From an uncultured Mollicutes bacterium (lineage in GTDB: Bacteria; Bacillota_I; Bacilli_A; RFN20; CAG-826): DNA of 45,086 bases. The notes beneath the pieces were generated by a model, which saw only the letters and a list, made by a program, of their open reading frames with translations, did no database searches and was not told the DNA's origin. Positions 32,270 through 40,262 of the stretch are shown one piece after another; position 1 is the first letter of the stretch; every line of letters begins with the position of its first letter. The stretch lies in the NCBI GenBank assembly GCA_900549975.1, contig URQK01000002.1, positions 1 to 45,086 on the forward strand, written 5' to 3'. Position numbers and translations under genes: made by a program.

Positions 32270-33130
32270 ATGACAACTGAAAATAAAACAAACATTAACT
32301 GGTTTCCTGGTCATATGCAAAAAGCGACCAGAGAAATTGAAAATAGAATAAAAATTGTTGATGTAATTATTGAATTACTTGATGCACGCGCTCCTCTTTC
32401 GAGCAGAAATAATGCTTTATTTCAGATTACTAAAGATAAAAAAAGATTATTAATTTTAACAAAAGCTGATTTAGCAGATGAAAAAATTACCAATAAATGG
32501 GTGGATTATTTTTCCTCTTTAGGGTATTTAGTAATGTGTGCGAATCTAAATGAAGCTAAATTAGTGGATAAATTGACTGCTAAAATTAATATTTTAGGAC
32601 AAGAAAAACACGAAAAAGAAAAAAGAAAAGGAATGAAACCACAGCCAATCAGAACAATGATTATCGGTATTCCTAATGTTGGAAAATCAACGTTGATTAA
32701 TCGTATTGCTAAACGCAATGCGGCATCTGTACAAAATACGCCAGGACATACCAAGTCTCAACAATGGATTAAAGTTGGGAATTCTTTTGATTTATTAGAT
32801 ACTCCTGGTATTTTACAAGCAAATTATGAAGATAAGAATTACGCTATCAACTTAGCACTTATTGGATCAATTAAAGAAGCAATATTACCTATTGATGATT
32901 TGGGTGATATCTTGCTTGATTATTTAAAAAAATACTATGTAGATGACGTAAAAACTCGTTTTAAGATAGAGTTCGACATCAATGAAGCTAATTATAGTAT
33001 TTTTACTAAAATTGCTTTAAAGCGTGGTTTACTTCAAAAAGGAGAACCAGATGCTAGTAAAGCTAAAGCAGTGTTTTTAAAAGAATTTAAAGAAGGTTTG
33101 ATTGGTAGAATCTCTTTGGAGCGTATTTAG
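32270..33130 (+). CDS. rbgA: Ribosome biogenesis GTPase RbgA (YlqF)
   Basis: GTPase needed for late 50S assembly. It is circularly permuted as expected: G4 TKADL at 64-68 comes before G1 GIPNVGKST at 133-141 and G3 DTPG at 177-180. The N-terminal NWFPGHMQKA is diagnostic, and a C-terminal ANTAR-like helical domain follows. Length 286 aa. The SD AAGGGAG precedes ATG. The stop is directly joined to the rnhB start, an operon order also seen in Bacillus. Confidence 0.97.
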   Translation: MTTENKTNINWFPGHMQKATREIENRIKIVDVIIELLDARAPLSSRNNALFQITKDKKRLLILTKADLADEKITNKWVDYFSSLGYLVMCANLNEAKLVDKLTAKINILGQEKHEKEKRKGMKPQPIRTMIIGIPNVGKSTLINRIAKRNAASVQNTPGHTKSQQWIKVGNSFDLLDTPGILQANYEDKNYAINLALIGSIKEAILPIDDLGDILLDYLKKYYVDDVKTRFKIEFDINEANYSIFTKIALKRGLLQKGEPDASKAKAVFLKEFKEGLIGRISLERI

Positions 33131-33751
33131 ATGTTACATTATGAAAAAGACTATTATACAAATGAAGTAGAATTTATTGCTGGATGTGATGAAGCAGGGC
33201 GTGGTCCACTAGCGGGACCAGTTGTTTGCGCGGCAGTAATTATGCCTAAAGATTTTCAAAATGAAGTGGTTAATGATTCTAAACAATTAACAGACAAAAA
33301 ACGAAGAGAACTTTTTGAGATTATAAAAAAAGAAGCTATTGCTTATGCAGTTGTAGAAATATCCGCGGATAAAATCGATGAAATTAATATTTATGAAGCT
33401 TCAAGACTAGGTATGGAATTAGCGTTAAGAAACTTAAAACGCCGCTATGACATGGTTTTGACAGACTGCATGCCTTTACTTCATGAAACAGTACCAGTAG
33501 AAGCTATTGTTAAAGGTGACGCTAAATCATTTAATATTGCTTGTGCTTCAATACTTGCGAAAGTTACTCGTGATAACATTATGATTGAATTAGATAAAAA
33601 ATATCCAGAATATCAATTTGCTAAGCACAAAGGATATGGAACAAAAGTTCATTTAGAAGCTTTAGAAAAATATGGGGCTATTGAACATATTCATCGTAAA
33701 ACTTATGGTCCAGTTAAAAATTCAAAAATAAAACAATTGACGCTTTTTTAA
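33131..33751 (+). CDS. rnhB: Ribonuclease HII with a clamp-binding C-terminus
   Basis: Cuts RNA in RNA-DNA hybrids, including single ribonucleotides in DNA. The 206-aa protein carries the DEDD residues: Asp20 and Glu21 in GCDEAGRGPLAGPV, Asp112 in VLTDCMP, and a further Asp near 147-150 (KVTRDN). DSKQL is at 49-53. The last residues, QLTLF (202-206), match the beta-clamp-binding pattern QLxLF. It starts immediately after the rbgA stop, with GGAG 11 nt upstream. A terminator follows. Confidence 0.97.
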   Translation: MLHYEKDYYTNEVEFIAGCDEAGRGPLAGPVVCAAVIMPKDFQNEVVNDSKQLTDKKRRELFEIIKKEAIAYAVVEISADKIDEINIYEASRLGMELALRNLKRRYDMVLTDCMPLLHETVPVEAIVKGDAKSFNIACASILAKVTRDNIMIELDKKYPEYQFAKHKGYGTKVHLEALEKYGAIEHIHRKTYGPVKNSKIKQLTLF

Positions 33752-33755
33752 ATTT

Positions 33756-33790
33756 AATCACCTATAAATATAATGGTAGGTGATTTTTTT
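33756..33790 (+). terminator. Terminator of rnhB overlapping the start of dprA
   Basis: AATCACCTA (33756-33764) pairs perfectly with TAGGTGATT (33777-33785), followed by seven T (33784-33790). The descending arm contains the only SD-like sequence (AGGTGA) for the next gene, and the T-run touches its start codon. Confidence 0.85.
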
Positions 33791-34559
33791 GTTAACAGGA
33801 CAAGATATATTATTATATTTCGCTTTGAAACATTTAGGAGACTGGGATAAAATCTATACTTCTATAAAAAATAAAGATAGATTTGATGATGAAGAATTTA
33901 TAAGTTTGAAAACGAAATTAAAAAGTTTTTATGTAACTATTATTGATGATAGTTATCCTGAGTATTTAAGACATTCTTTTAAGCCACCATTTGTTATTTT
34001 CTATTATGGCGATTTAGATTTATTAATGCTTAATAATCGAATAACGGTGGTTGGATCAAGAGATTGTTCTTCTTATGGAGAACAAGCCACTCAAATTATT
34101 GTTAGTGAATTAGCTAAAGAAAATTATGTAATTGTATCTGGTTTGGCAAGAGGAATAGACACTATTGCACATAAAGCGGCGATTGATGCAATGGGTAAAA
34201 CAATTGCTGTTTTAGGATCAGGTATTGATTATTGCTATCCGAAGCAAAATAAAGCGTTATATGATAAAATTAAAAATGAACATTTGCTTATTAGTGAATA
34301 TCCTTTTGATGAATGTGCTAGTAAAGATAATTTTCCAAAGCGCAATCGTTTACTAGCGGCGATTGGCAATGCTGTTTTGGTTCCGGAATTTAAAATGCCA
34401 TCAGGTACTAGCATTACTATTTCTTGTGCTTTAAATTTAGGAAAAGATATTTATTGTGTTCCTTTTCCTATTAATAAAGAAAATAGTAACAATAAGTTAA
34501 TTAAAGAAGGAGCAATACTTGTAACTTCGGCATTTGACATCATGGAAGATAAGAAATAA
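33789..34559 (+). CDS. dprA: DNA-processing protein DprA (Smf)
   Basis: Loads RecA on incoming single-stranded DNA during transformation; Smf homologues also occur in non-competent bacteria. The Rossmann core has TVVGSRDCSSYGE, SGLARGIDTIAHKAA, GSGIDYCYPKQN and KRNRLLAAIGNAVLVPE. TTG 33789 fits the SD AGGTGA (33778-33783); the alternative GTG 33780 lies in the terminator stem and overlaps that SD. At 256 aa it is short: the N-terminal SAM-like part is reduced and the C-terminal winged-helix domain is absent, as in several small-genome Firmicutes. It lies between rnhB and topA, the conserved place. Confidence 0.92.
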   Translation: MLTGQDILLYFALKHLGDWDKIYTSIKNKDRFDDEEFISLKTKLKSFYVTIIDDSYPEYLRHSFKPPFVIFYYGDLDLLMLNNRITVVGSRDCSSYGEQATQIIVSELAKENYVIVSGLARGIDTIAHKAAIDAMGKTIAVLGSGIDYCYPKQNKALYDKIKNEHLLISEYPFDECASKDNFPKRNRLLAAIGNAVLVPEFKMPSGTSITISCALNLGKDIYCVPFPINKENSNNKLIKEGAILVTSAFDIMEDKK

Positions 34560-34580
34560 TAATTGTTTCATAAGCATGCA

Positions 34581-34609
34581 GTTATAAATAGCGATTATGT
34601 TGCTATAAT
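34581..34609 (+). promoter_or_regulatory. Extended -10 promoter upstream of topA
   Basis: TGCTATAAT (34601-34609) is an extended -10. The -35 17 nt upstream (GTTATA, 34581-34586) is weak, as expected for this promoter class. Confidence 0.6.
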
Positions 34610-34660
34610 ATAAGTGCTTTAAGATTATTAAAATAAAATTTATTAAAAAAACAAATTTTT

Positions 34661-34680
34661 CTCATTACTCTAGTAATGAG
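34661..34680. promoter_or_regulatory. 20-bp perfect palindrome in the topA leader
   Basis: CTCATTACTC (34661-34670) is followed by TAGTAATGAG (34671-34680), with 9-bp arms around CT. It lies between the predicted start site and topA. As RNA it forms a hairpin without a T-run; as DNA it could be an operator. Confidence 0.45.
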
Positions 34681-34711
34681 TATAAAAATCATTATATATA
34701 AAGGAAAAATA

Positions 34712-34759
34712 ATGTTTGACAAATGTAAAAAAAAGATTAAATATTTAATAGTCTTATAA
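34712..34759 (+). CDS. Possible 15-codon leader peptide upstream of topA
   Basis: ATG 34712 with AAAGGA about 8 nt upstream opens a frame for MFDKCKKKIKYLIVL and stops 12 bp before the topA ATG, just before the SD of topA. The short length makes chance occurrence quite possible. Translation of it could influence topA initiation. Confidence 0.3.
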   Translation: MFDKCKKKIKYLIVL

Positions 34760-34771
34760 GGAGGGACTAGT

Positions 34772-36862
34772 ATGAAACTTGTAATTGTTGAATCTCCAAC
34801 GAAATGCCATACTATAGGTAAATATTTAGGTGATGAATATAAGGTCATGGCATCATTAGGTCATGTTCGTGATTTATCTATAAAAGGAAAAAGCGGACTT
34901 GGCATTGATATTGAACATGGTTTTAAGCCAACATATGAAGTACAGCCTAAGCAAATGGGTGTTGTTCGTGATTTAAAGAAAAATGCTAAAGAAGCTGATG
35001 AAGTTATAATTGCAACCGACCCGGACCGTGAAGGGGAAGCTATTGGTTGGCATTTAGCGGATTTATTGGGATTAGATATAAATACAACAAAACGTTTAGA
35101 ATTTCATGAAATTACAAGAACGGCAATTACTAATGCTTTAAGTCATCCACGCACTATTGATATGAATCTAGTTGCTTCTCAAGAAACACGAAGAATATTA
35201 GATCGTATTATTGGTTTTAAATTATCATCTTTATTACAAAATAAGATTAAATCTCGCTCAGCGGGTCGAGTTCAATCTTCTTCATTAAAGTTGTTAGTGG
35301 ATCAAGAAAAACTAATTAACGAATTTGTTCCCGAAGAATATTGGACGATGAATGTTGATTTAGTTAAGGAAAATATAAAACTTACTGCAACATTAAGCGG
35401 CGAATCAAAAGTTAAATCCGAAGAAGAAGCTATTAAAATAGAAAATAGTTTAGGCAATACTGCAAAAGTTATTTCTATTGACAAAGTTCGTAAAGTAACA
35501 GAATCTAAACCACCTTTTACAACTTCAACTATGCAACAAGAAGCATTTAATCGTTATAAATTTTCTACTAAAAAGACTGCAATGGTAGCTCAAAAATTAT
35601 ATGAAGGTATTCAATTGGATACCGAAACAGCAGGTCTTATTACATATATGCGTACTGATTCCGCTCGTTTAGCACCACAATTTGTAGAAAAAGCACAATC
35701 TTACATTAGTGAAAACTTTGGTGAAAATTATGTTGGAAAAACTAAAGCAAACAAAAATAAAAATGCTATTCAAGATGCTCATGAAGCAATTCGTCCAACA
35801 TCGTTAACAAGAACGCCAGAATCAATTAAAAAATATTTAACTAACGATGAATATAAGCTTTATAGTTTAATTTATAATCGTGCTTTAGCTTCTTTAATGA
35901 GTGCTAAAATTGATGAAGTAACAACTGTTAAATTTAATTCTAATGGAGTTGAATTAAAAGTTAGTGGTGTTGTGAATGTATTTAATGGTTATAACGCTTT
36001 ACTTAAGAGTAAAGATGAGGATGTTAAAGTTCTTCCTAATATTGAAGTTGGTGAAGTATTTGAAGTTCAAGATATAGTTAAAGAGCAACACTTTACTAAA
36101 GCTCCAGCAAGATTTTCAGAAGCTAAACTTGTTAAAACTATGGAAGAAGTCGGCATTGGAAGACCATCAACATATGCTTCTACGATTGAAATTTTAAAAG
36201 CAAGAAAATATGTTAATGTTGAATCAGGAATCTTAATTCCAACAGAACAAGGACTAAAAACGGATAACTTATTAGAAGAATATTTTACTAATTTAGTTGA
36301 TCCATCTTTTACTGCACAAATGGAAAAGAACCTTGATGATATTGTTGCAGGTAGTGAATCTCGCATTCAATTATTACAAACTTTCTATGATAGTTTTATG
36401 ACTCAACTTGCTTATGCAAAAGAACATATTGAAAAAGCAAAAGATGAACCAAGTGGAAATATTTGTCCAAAATGTGGATCACCAATGGTATTTAAGAATT
36501 CGAAATATGGAAAATTTGAAGCTTGCTCTAATTATCCACATTGTCATTATATTGCTCCAAAAGAAAAAGCAGAAATTCCAAGTGACGCTCCAATATGTCC
36601 GGAATGTGGTTCACCACTTGTGTTAAGAAAAAATAAAAAAGGACAAACATTCTATGGCTGCAGTAATTTCCCAAAATGTCATTACATTATGGAAGATAAA
36701 AATGCCAAAGTAAAAGAACCAATTATTGTTGGAAAATGTCCAGATTGTGGCGGAGATTTAATTGTTAAGCAAGGAAAGTATTCAAAGTTCATTGGATGTA
36801 GCAATTTCCCAACTTGTCATCATATGGAAAAATATATCAAACCAAAGAAGGCTAGCAAATAG
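34772..36862 (+). CDS. topA: DNA topoisomerase I
   Basis: Type IA enzyme that relaxes negative supercoils. The 696-aa protein has an N-terminal TOPRIM domain (VIVESPTK at 4-11, DPDREGEAIGWH near 90) and the catalytic Tyr292 in LITYMRTDSAR. The strand-passage core contains EVGIGRPSTYAS. Three C-terminal zinc ribbons of the CPxCG...CSNxPxC type lie at about 565-591, 610-635 and 656-683. The SD AAGGAGGG is strong. Length matches the Firmicute norm of about 690. Followed by trmFO and xerC, as in Bacillus. Confidence 0.98.
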   Translation: MKLVIVESPTKCHTIGKYLGDEYKVMASLGHVRDLSIKGKSGLGIDIEHGFKPTYEVQPKQMGVVRDLKKNAKEADEVIIATDPDREGEAIGWHLADLLGLDINTTKRLEFHEITRTAITNALSHPRTIDMNLVASQETRRILDRIIGFKLSSLLQNKIKSRSAGRVQSSSLKLLVDQEKLINEFVPEEYWTMNVDLVKENIKLTATLSGESKVKSEEEAIKIENSLGNTAKVISIDKVRKVTESKPPFTTSTMQQEAFNRYKFSTKKTAMVAQKLYEGIQLDTETAGLITYMRTDSARLAPQFVEKAQSYISENFGENYVGKTKANKNKNAIQDAHEAIRPTSLTRTPESIKKYLTNDEYKLYSLIYNRALASLMSAKIDEVTTVKFNSNGVELKVSGVVNVFNGYNALLKSKDEDVKVLPNIEVGEVFEVQDIVKEQHFTKAPARFSEAKLVKTMEEVGIGRPSTYASTIEILKARKYVNVESGILIPTEQGLKTDNLLEEYFTNLVDPSFTAQMEKNLDDIVAGSESRIQLLQTFYDSFMTQLAYAKEHIEKAKDEPSGNICPKCGSPMVFKNSKYGKFEACSNYPHCHYIAPKEKAEIPSDAPICPECGSPLVLRKNKKGQTFYGCSNFPKCHYIMEDKNAKVKEPIIVGKCPDCGGDLIVKQGKYSKFIGCSNFPTCHHMEKYIKPKKASK

Positions 36863-36873
36863 TCTTCTTTTTA
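36844..36873 (+). terminator. Weak terminator overlapping the topA stop
   Basis: AAAGAAG (36844-36850) pairs with CTTCTTT (36864-36870), with inner GCTA/TAGT pairing and a short T-run. The stop codon lies in the hairpin. Readthrough into trmFO is likely. Confidence 0.45.
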
Positions 36874-36918
36874 TATGAGTTTAAGCAAAGTTATGCTATA
36901 TTAATAAAGGTGATTAAT

Positions 36919-38205
36919 ATGAAAAAAGTAATAGTTGTAGGAGCTGGATTAGCAGGTGTAGAAGCTACATATTTTTTAATAAATAAAGGCGTTAAAGTAG
37001 ATTTATATGAACAAAGACCGATTAAAAATACTGGCGCCCATCATAGCGCTAATTTTGCAGAATTAGTTTGTTCTAATTCTTTAAAGTCTAATAATTTAGA
37101 TAATGCTTGTGGGTTATTAAAAAGTGAAATGCGCTTGATGAATAGTTTAACTATGCAAATTGCTGATGAAACAAGAGTGCCTGCCGGTAATGCTTTAGCG
37201 GTTGATCGTGATTTGTTTGCAAGTAAAATTACCGAAATAATTAAGAATCATCCTTTAGTTAATTTTCATAATGAAGAATATGTTGATTTTGATTCTAATG
37301 CTTTAATCATTGTTGCGACTGGACCATTATCAAGTGAAAATATTATTCAAAAACTAGAAACTATTACAGGAGAAAAAATGTTTTCGTTTTTTGATGCCTG
37401 CGCTCCAATTGTGGAAAAAAGTAGTATTGATTTTACTAAAGCATATTATAAATCTCGCTATGAACAAGGCGATAATAGTTACATTAATTGCGCTATGAAT
37501 AAAGAAGAATATGAAAAATTCTATGATGCTTTAATAAATGCTGAACTTGCCGAACTACATGATTTTGATAAAAAATATTTTGAAGGTTGTATGCCGATTG
37601 AAGCAATGGCAAGAAGAGGAGAAAAAACTTTACGCTATGGTCCTTTAAAGCCAATGGGATTAAGAAGAACCCCGGAAGATCGTCCATATGCCGTTGTACA
37701 ATTAAGACAAGATAATGTCATTGGTAGTTTATATAATATCGTTGGTTTTCAAACTAATTTAACTTATAGCGAACAAAAAAGAGTTTTTTCCCTTATTCCA
37801 GGATTAGAAAATGCTAAATATGTTCGATATGGCTTAATGCATCGTAATACTTATATTTGTGCTCCAAAACATTTGAACAAAGATTTATCGCTTAAAAATG
37901 CGCCATCTATTTTTATTGCTGGACAATTATCGGGAGTAGAAGGATATGTGGAAAGTGCATGTTCAGGTATTATTGCGGCATTAAGTGTTTATAAAAGATT
38001 AAAAGAAGAAGAATTTATTGCTCCACCAATAAATACAATGATTGGTGCTTTATTAAATTACTTAGCAATATGTTCTCCAAGTGATTTTTCACCAATGAAC
38101 GCTAATTATGGAATTGTGCCGCGTGATACTAAACTTGAAAAAATTGAAGTAAGTAATATTGCTCTTGCTTCATTAAAAGACTGGTGGAGTCATAATTATG
38201 AGTGA
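36919..38205 (+). CDS. trmFO: tRNA (uracil-5-)-methyltransferase TrmFO
   Basis: Folate- and FAD-dependent enzyme that makes ribothymidine at position 54 of tRNA. ATG 36919 has AAAGGTGA just upstream; an in-frame GTG at 36910 lies within that SD. The 428-aa product opens with the FAD fold VIVVGAGLAGVEA. It has EQRPIKNTGAHHSANFAELVCSNSLK-type signature pieces and GQLSGVEGYVESACSG. Its end overlaps the xerC start by 8 bp, which indicates coupled translation. Confidence 0.97.
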   Translation: MKKVIVVGAGLAGVEATYFLINKGVKVDLYEQRPIKNTGAHHSANFAELVCSNSLKSNNLDNACGLLKSEMRLMNSLTMQIADETRVPAGNALAVDRDLFASKITEIIKNHPLVNFHNEEYVDFDSNALIIVATGPLSSENIIQKLETITGEKMFSFFDACAPIVEKSSIDFTKAYYKSRYEQGDNSYINCAMNKEEYEKFYDALINAELAELHDFDKKYFEGCMPIEAMARRGEKTLRYGPLKPMGLRRTPEDRPYAVVQLRQDNVIGSLYNIVGFQTNLTYSEQKRVFSLIPGLENAKYVRYGLMHRNTYICAPKHLNKDLSLKNAPSIFIAGQLSGVEGYVESACSGIIAALSVYKRLKEEEFIAPPINTMIGALLNYLAICSPSDFSPMNANYGIVPRDTKLEKIEVSNIALASLKDWWSHNYE

Positions 38206-39109
38206 TGAAATTAGCATGTATAAAGAATATCTAAAATTAGAAAAAGGATATTCGGATAAAACAATTGAAAGCTATTTAGAAGATATAAAAAAGTTTTATA
38301 AATATTCCGAAAAAAGGGGATTTAATCCTTTAAAAGTTTCTAATCTTACGATTCGTGGCTTTTTAAGCGATGAAAGACTTAATAATATTTCTAAACGTAC
38401 TTTGAAAAGAAGACTAAGCGGATTAAGAAGTTTTTATGATTATTTAGAAAAAAACAAATATGTAAAATTCAATCCTTTTGTAGCGGTAACTTCACCTAAA
38501 GCCGATATTAAATATCCAAAAGTTTTATTTGATGATGATGTAGAAAAACTTTTAAAAGCTAACTTAGAAAGAAAAGATGAGCTAATGGAAAGAGATCAAG
38601 CCATTCTTGAACTTCTTTATGCTTCGGGATTTCGTGGCTCAGAATTAGTAAATATTAATGTTAGCGATGTCGACTTTCGTGGAAGAATTATTAAAGTTCT
38701 TGGTAAAGGATCAAAAGAAAGAATTGTTCCTTTTTCCGTAGAATGCCAAAAAGCATTAAATACTTATTACAAAGATTTAAGACCAAAATTATTACTTAAA
38801 TCTACAAGTGAAGAAATATCTACGAAATTATTTTTAAATAGTAAAGGCGAAAAATTGACTTTGCGTGGTTTAGAATATATTTTGCATCAAATAGAAAATA
38901 AAACGGGAATATTTTTAGGGCTTCACCCGCATATGCTTCGTCATACTTTTGCCACAGGACTTTTAGAACGAGGCGCAGATTTAAGAGTAATTCAAACGAT
39001 GCTAGGACACGCGTCTATTTCTACAACGCAAATCTATACGCATGTAACTACAGAGGCAATGAAAAAAGAATATAATGAAGCTCATCCCCGTGCAAAGATA
39101 AAAAAATGA
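38198..39109 (+). CDS. xerC: Tyrosine recombinase XerC
   Basis: Resolves chromosome dimers at dif together with XerD. The 303-aa protein has an N-terminal SAM-like core-binding domain (about 1-90) and the catalytic set Arg146 (SGFRGSEL), His245 and Arg248 (HMLRHTFAT), His271 (LGHASISTT) and Tyr280. The conserved location after topA-trmFO supports XerC rather than a phage integrase. In Bacillus hslVU and codY would follow; here two small unrelated genes do. Confidence 0.95.
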   Translation: MSDEISMYKEYLKLEKGYSDKTIESYLEDIKKFYKYSEKRGFNPLKVSNLTIRGFLSDERLNNISKRTLKRRLSGLRSFYDYLEKNKYVKFNPFVAVTSPKADIKYPKVLFDDDVEKLLKANLERKDELMERDQAILELLYASGFRGSELVNINVSDVDFRGRIIKVLGKGSKERIVPFSVECQKALNTYYKDLRPKLLLKSTSEEISTKLFLNSKGEKLTLRGLEYILHQIENKTGIFLGLHPHMLRHTFATGLLERGADLRVIQTMLGHASISTTQIYTHVTTEAMKKEYNEAHPRAKIKK

Positions 39110-39129
39110 CGGCAAATATTTACTATTTG

Positions 39130-39158
39130 TTGATAATTATTCAATAATGTTGTATCAT
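39130..39158 (+). promoter_or_regulatory. Promoter of the 39183 membrane-protein gene
   Basis: TTGATA at 39130-39135, a 17-nt spacer and TATCAT at 39153-39158, 25 bp before the start codon. Confidence 0.6.
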
Positions 39159-39182
39159 TTTTTTGGAAACGGAGGAAAAAAT

Positions 39183-39647
39183 ATGTCAAATAAAGTAAAA
39201 GGTTATGTGCTTGGAATTTTAGCTTCTTTGGCTGTAGTGGCTCTTTGGATTGTTCTTTATGTTTTTGCTGGTATTATTGCTGGATATATTGGTGCATTGA
39301 TGGCATTATCAATTATCATGATTTATAAAAAATTCAATCCAGAAGATAATAGCAATGTTATTTACTTTGTTGCTTCAGTTATCGGATTATTTGAAATTTT
39401 CATTGCAGAATTTGCAAGTGTTGGTATTATGTGCGCTATGAACAATAAAGATTTTGGCAGTGAAGTGGCAAATTCTTTTGTTGGCATAGTACTTGATGTT
39501 GTTGTTGCGATAATTTTATCGGCTTTAGTTTTATTCTATTACATTAGACAACAAACTAAAAAAGCAGAAACTCGTAAAGTAGAAAGTACAGTTTCACCAG
39601 TAGAAAACACTGAAACAAGTGAAGAAACAAACGAAAGTGAGAAATAA
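39183..39647 (+). CDS. Small membrane protein, function unknown
   Basis: ATG 39183 with GGAGG upstream is used; the longer frame from 39147 starts inside the promoter. The 154-aa protein has four hydrophobic segments (about 4-25, 27-44, 58-82 and 97-121) and a charged Glu/Thr/Ser-rich cytoplasmic tail (KKAETRKVESTVSPVENTET). No family recognised. It overlaps nothing and is followed after 2 bp by a soluble gene, so the two form a small operon. Confidence 0.7.
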   Translation: MSNKVKGYVLGILASLAVVALWIVLYVFAGIIAGYIGALMALSIIMIYKKFNPEDNSNVIYFVASVIGLFEIFIAEFASVGIMCAMNNKDFGSEVANSFVGIVLDVVVAIILSALVLFYYIRQQTKKAETRKVESTVSPVENTETSEETNESEK

Positions 39648-39649
39648 TC

Positions 39650-40060
39650 ATGGATTTCAAGCAAACTAAAGATGAACTAATTACACAAGGATTAATTTCA
39701 TCTACTGAAGATTTGATTTTATGTGAAGACGCTCCTAGTAATTTTGACGTTATTATGGGTGGAGCGTTAGGCGCGGCTTTAACTGCAAATAAGCGTAAAG
39801 TATATGCTTTAACTCTTGATGATAATCGTATCCAACTTTTTTATTTAGACAAGAAAACTTTAAAATACTTAAATTTAGTTGAACGCTATAACATTAGCGA
39901 TTTAAAGAAAATAAAAGTAAGTACTTTTTTAGGCTATCAAGTTATATTTAAAACCAGTGAACACACTATTAATTTGGTGTCTTCTAAAAAGTATCGAGGC
40001 TTTGATCAAAAAGAGGCTGTTAAGAGTATTTTTAACAAGTTAAAAGCACTAAAAAAATAA
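39650..40060 (+). CDS. Small soluble protein with PH-like fold features
   Basis: The 136-aa protein has no signal peptide. An N-terminal helix (about 1-15) leads to alternating strands (KVYALTLDDNRIQLFYLD, ISDLKKIKVSTFLGYQVIFK, HTINLVSSKK) and a final helix (QKEAVKSIFNKLKAL). Seven or so strands capped by a C-terminal helix are typical of bacterial PH-like domains. The middle GGALGAALTANKR could be a buried turn or a membrane-touching loop. The partner may be the membrane protein just upstream. Function unknown; the fold call is by eye. Confidence 0.6.
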   Translation: MDFKQTKDELITQGLISSTEDLILCEDAPSNFDVIMGGALGAALTANKRKVYALTLDDNRIQLFYLDKKTLKYLNLVERYNISDLKKIKVSTFLGYQVIFKTSEHTINLVSSKKYRGFDQKEAVKSIFNKLKALKK

Positions 40061-40068
40061 TTATTTAT

Positions 40069-40094
40069 GGGAAGTGATTTCGCTTCCCGTTTTT
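40069..40094 (+). terminator. Terminator before rpsB
   Basis: GGGAAGTG (40069-40076) pairs with CGCTTCCC (40081-40088), followed by GTTTTT. Confidence 0.85.
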
Positions 40095-40118
40095 ATTTGT
40101 TTAAAAAGCAAAAAAAAG

Positions 40119-40147
40119 TTGCATAGTAATACTTACTATGGTAGAAT
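40119..40147 (+). promoter_or_regulatory. rpsB promoter with a palindromic spacer
   Basis: TTGCAT at 40119-40124, an exact 17-nt spacer and TAGAAT at 40142-40147. ATAGTAA-TAC-TTACTAT (40123-40139) is a perfect inverted repeat that fills the spacer. Confidence 0.75.
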
Positions 40148-40176
40148 AACTTGGCCTGAAAAATCAGGACTACACA

Positions 40177-40233
40177 CATCATGGATTCATAGTTCGTGTC
40201 TTAATTACTTAAGGGACTATGTTCGAAGTGATG
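40177..40233 (+). promoter_or_regulatory. Structured rpsB leader, possible S2 autoregulatory element
   Basis: Three nested stems lie in the 5' UTR: CATCA (40177-40181) with TGATG (40229-40233), CATAGT (40188-40193) with ACTATG (40216-40221), and CTTAA (40200-40204) with TTAAG (40209-40213). A smaller hairpin, CCTGA/TCAGG, precedes them. The long hairpin ends about 12 bp before the SD AAAGGAGG. Known rpsB leaders bind S2; equivalence here is inference. Confidence 0.5.
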
Positions 40234-40262
40234 GAGGAACTAACAAAAGGAGGACTCATAAA

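Noticed and set aside
36894..36902. Extended -10 promoter (TGCTATATT) for trmFO
   Set aside because: Transcription would start inside the only SD of trmFO, so the gene is more likely read from topA.
38198..39109. Phage integrase or mobile element
   Set aside because: It sits in the conserved topA-trmFO-xerC order with overlapping genes, and no att-like repeats or phage genes are near.
40074..40262. A 63-residue longer S2 protein
   Set aside because: The extra part would be read through the terminator, promoter and leader of rpsB, and the perfect SD lies just before 40263.
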